A stretch of 64,000 bases of DNA, from NCBI GenBank assembly GCA_905178155.1, contig CAJINV010000008.1, positions 1,488,001 to 1,552,000 of the forward strand, in the 5' to 3' direction. This document shows, in pieces, positions 62,931 through 64,000 of the stretch. The position numbers and the translations under genes were made by a program. The DNA is from Amoebophrya sp. A120 (taxonomy: Eukaryota; Sar; Dinophyceae; Syndiniales; Amoebophryaceae). Under the pieces are notes generated by a model that saw nothing but the letters and a program-made list of their open reading frames with translations, did not search any database and was not told where the DNA came from. The stretch's first letter is position 1. Each line of letters starts with the position of its first letter.

Positions 62931-64000
62931 AAAAGCCCCGAAATCTCCCCCGAAAATGCCCTTGGGCATCTCCAACCGAAATTCCGCCTGGATATGCCTT
63001 GGGGCGTCTTGCTTCGCCTGAAATTGCAGCAACGCCCGCGCCGCAGATGCCTTCTCAATGTGTTTCCAGCTGGATTCCCAGATAGAAATGGAACAGGCCT
63101 CTTCAGCTGGAAATCCAGCTGGAAACACTTTGAACAGCAACAGGCCAGGTGGGAAATGCATTGAGAAGGCGTCTGCAGCTGCATTTCCAGGTGGAAATGC
63201 GCTGCAGCAGATGCCTTTTCCAAATGTTTCCAGCTGGATTCCCAGCTGGAAACGCATTGAAAACGTCTGCCGCCGTCTGGGGAACGCCGCCGGCGGCCAA
63301 GCACCAGGCGAGCAGCTGCCCACCACCCTCCCCCGGCGCCCTCCCTCTGTTCGCGAAGGGAAAGTCGCGCCCCAGCGCCAGGCTTGCGCGCGAGCAGCTG
63401 CCCACCACCCTCCCCCGGCGCCCTCCCTCTGTTCACGAAGAGGCCGGCAGAGGGCGCCACCGTCCGCCGTTTCTGTCTTGGAGGGTGCGCGCGAGGGAAG
63501 CAGGCGGGGGCGAAACAGATTGCATGCGGGCTAACACGGGAGGCGCCGTTGCTGTCCGGGGGTGCTGGGGGAGAATGGTGGGCCCCTGCGCCTGGGAGGC
63601 AATGAATGCCCCGCCCCGGCGCCCGTCTATCTTCCATCCACACGCGCGGCAGGGGCCGCAACGCGCCCCCGTTCTGCAAAGCCGCGCGCGGGAGCAGGGC
63701 GGGGGGCACCAAGGCGCACAGGGGCGGGGCACACAGGCAGGCGGCACGAACGGGCCACACCGCAAACGCGCGGGCGGGGCGTCACGCGCCAGCGCCTCGC
63801 ATGGCGCGCACTGTTCCCCTGCTTCCTTCCCCCGTCCACTGGCGGCCGCCCGCTGCCGCGCTTTGCGTTGTTGCTTGGGCCTAAGGCTTGCCGCCACGCA
63901 AACGCGCGCCCAGTGCGGGCGGGGTCCTCGCGCTCGCACAACGACGGGAACCACGGGCGCCATGGCGCTCCGCCTTCGTTCTTTCAGCAAGAGGGGCGCA
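62931..64000. other. GC-rich repeat-bearing sequence, no supported gene
   Basis: 63050-63280 has several copies of the palindrome-like TTTCCAGCTGGAAA and its relatives. 63309-63360 and 63393-63440 are a direct repeat (GAGCAGCTGCCCACCACCCT onward). Beyond 63440 it is very GC-rich. Open frames on both strands are long but Arg/Pro/Ala-rich with no domain, as expected from composition. Confidence 0.6.

Noticed and set aside
63050-63760. 312-codon minus-strand and several plus-strand frames at the right end
   Set aside because: They coincide with TTTCCAGCTGGAAA repeats and extreme GC content, and no family is recognisable.
1-64000. Dinoflagellate spliced-leader gene
   Set aside because: I looked for CCGTAGCCATTTTGGCTC on both strands and did not see it. 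Its absence from one window says nothing about the genome.

Overview
The window looks like nuclear DNA of a protist, most likely an alveolate of the dinoflagellate lineage; a parasitic Amoebophrya-like dinoflagellate is my best guess. The reasons are spliceosomal introns in most genes, a BBS9 gene (cilium/flagellum), cathepsin C-like proteases, and above all some 35 short inverted-repeat elements acting as introns. From memory, non-canonical introns and introner elements with inverted repeats have been reported in Amoebophrya. The taxon is an inference and could not be tested here.

Layout. 1-3071: 5'-truncated cathepsin C-like gene. 3072-11458: repeat-rich and largely non-coding, with six copies of a roughly 40-55 bp motif, an irregular GTAGGTAGGT array and decayed gene remnants. 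11459-16864: coiled-coil protein. 17677-22941: BBS9/PTHB1, 911 codons after splicing. 23801-26708: second cathepsin C-like gene. 27519-31227: two nearly identical copies of a MAPR/cytochrome b5-like gene around a minus-strand receptor-L-domain-like gene. 31317-32110: minus-strand RanBP2-type zinc finger exon. 32960-35825: multi-pass membrane protein and small acidic exons. 37082-49864: secreted discoidin-like protein gene split by a 10.7-kb Ty1/copia-type LTR retrotransposon (38967-49677). 50730-52862: membrane protein. 54943-61379: secreted PDZ-containing protein with 15 introner elements, running into a truncated element and then satellite DNA to the window end.

The main result is the introner system. 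Each element starts TAT and ends ATA (or near it), has terminal inverted repeats of about 15-35 bp, and lies between 5-bp direct repeats. Deleting the element plus one 5-bp copy restores an open frame exactly, in every case checked. I count at least ten terminal-repeat families (A-I, K). Families B, C and E occur in both orientations in sense genes, and most junctions cannot be GT-AG. In the two cathepsin C paralogues, elements of different families sit at the same nucleotide position.

The retrotransposon is the second unusual object. Its 2226-aa polyprotein has, between protease and integrase, a domain with all the main motifs of an exonuclease III/AP-endonuclease. It also carries three GHWNSWQ repeats where a zinc knuckle is expected and FVDN in place of the reverse transcriptase YVDD.

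Gene models are hand translations. Splice sites were checked by frame arithmetic, not RNA. Repeat families were compared by eye.
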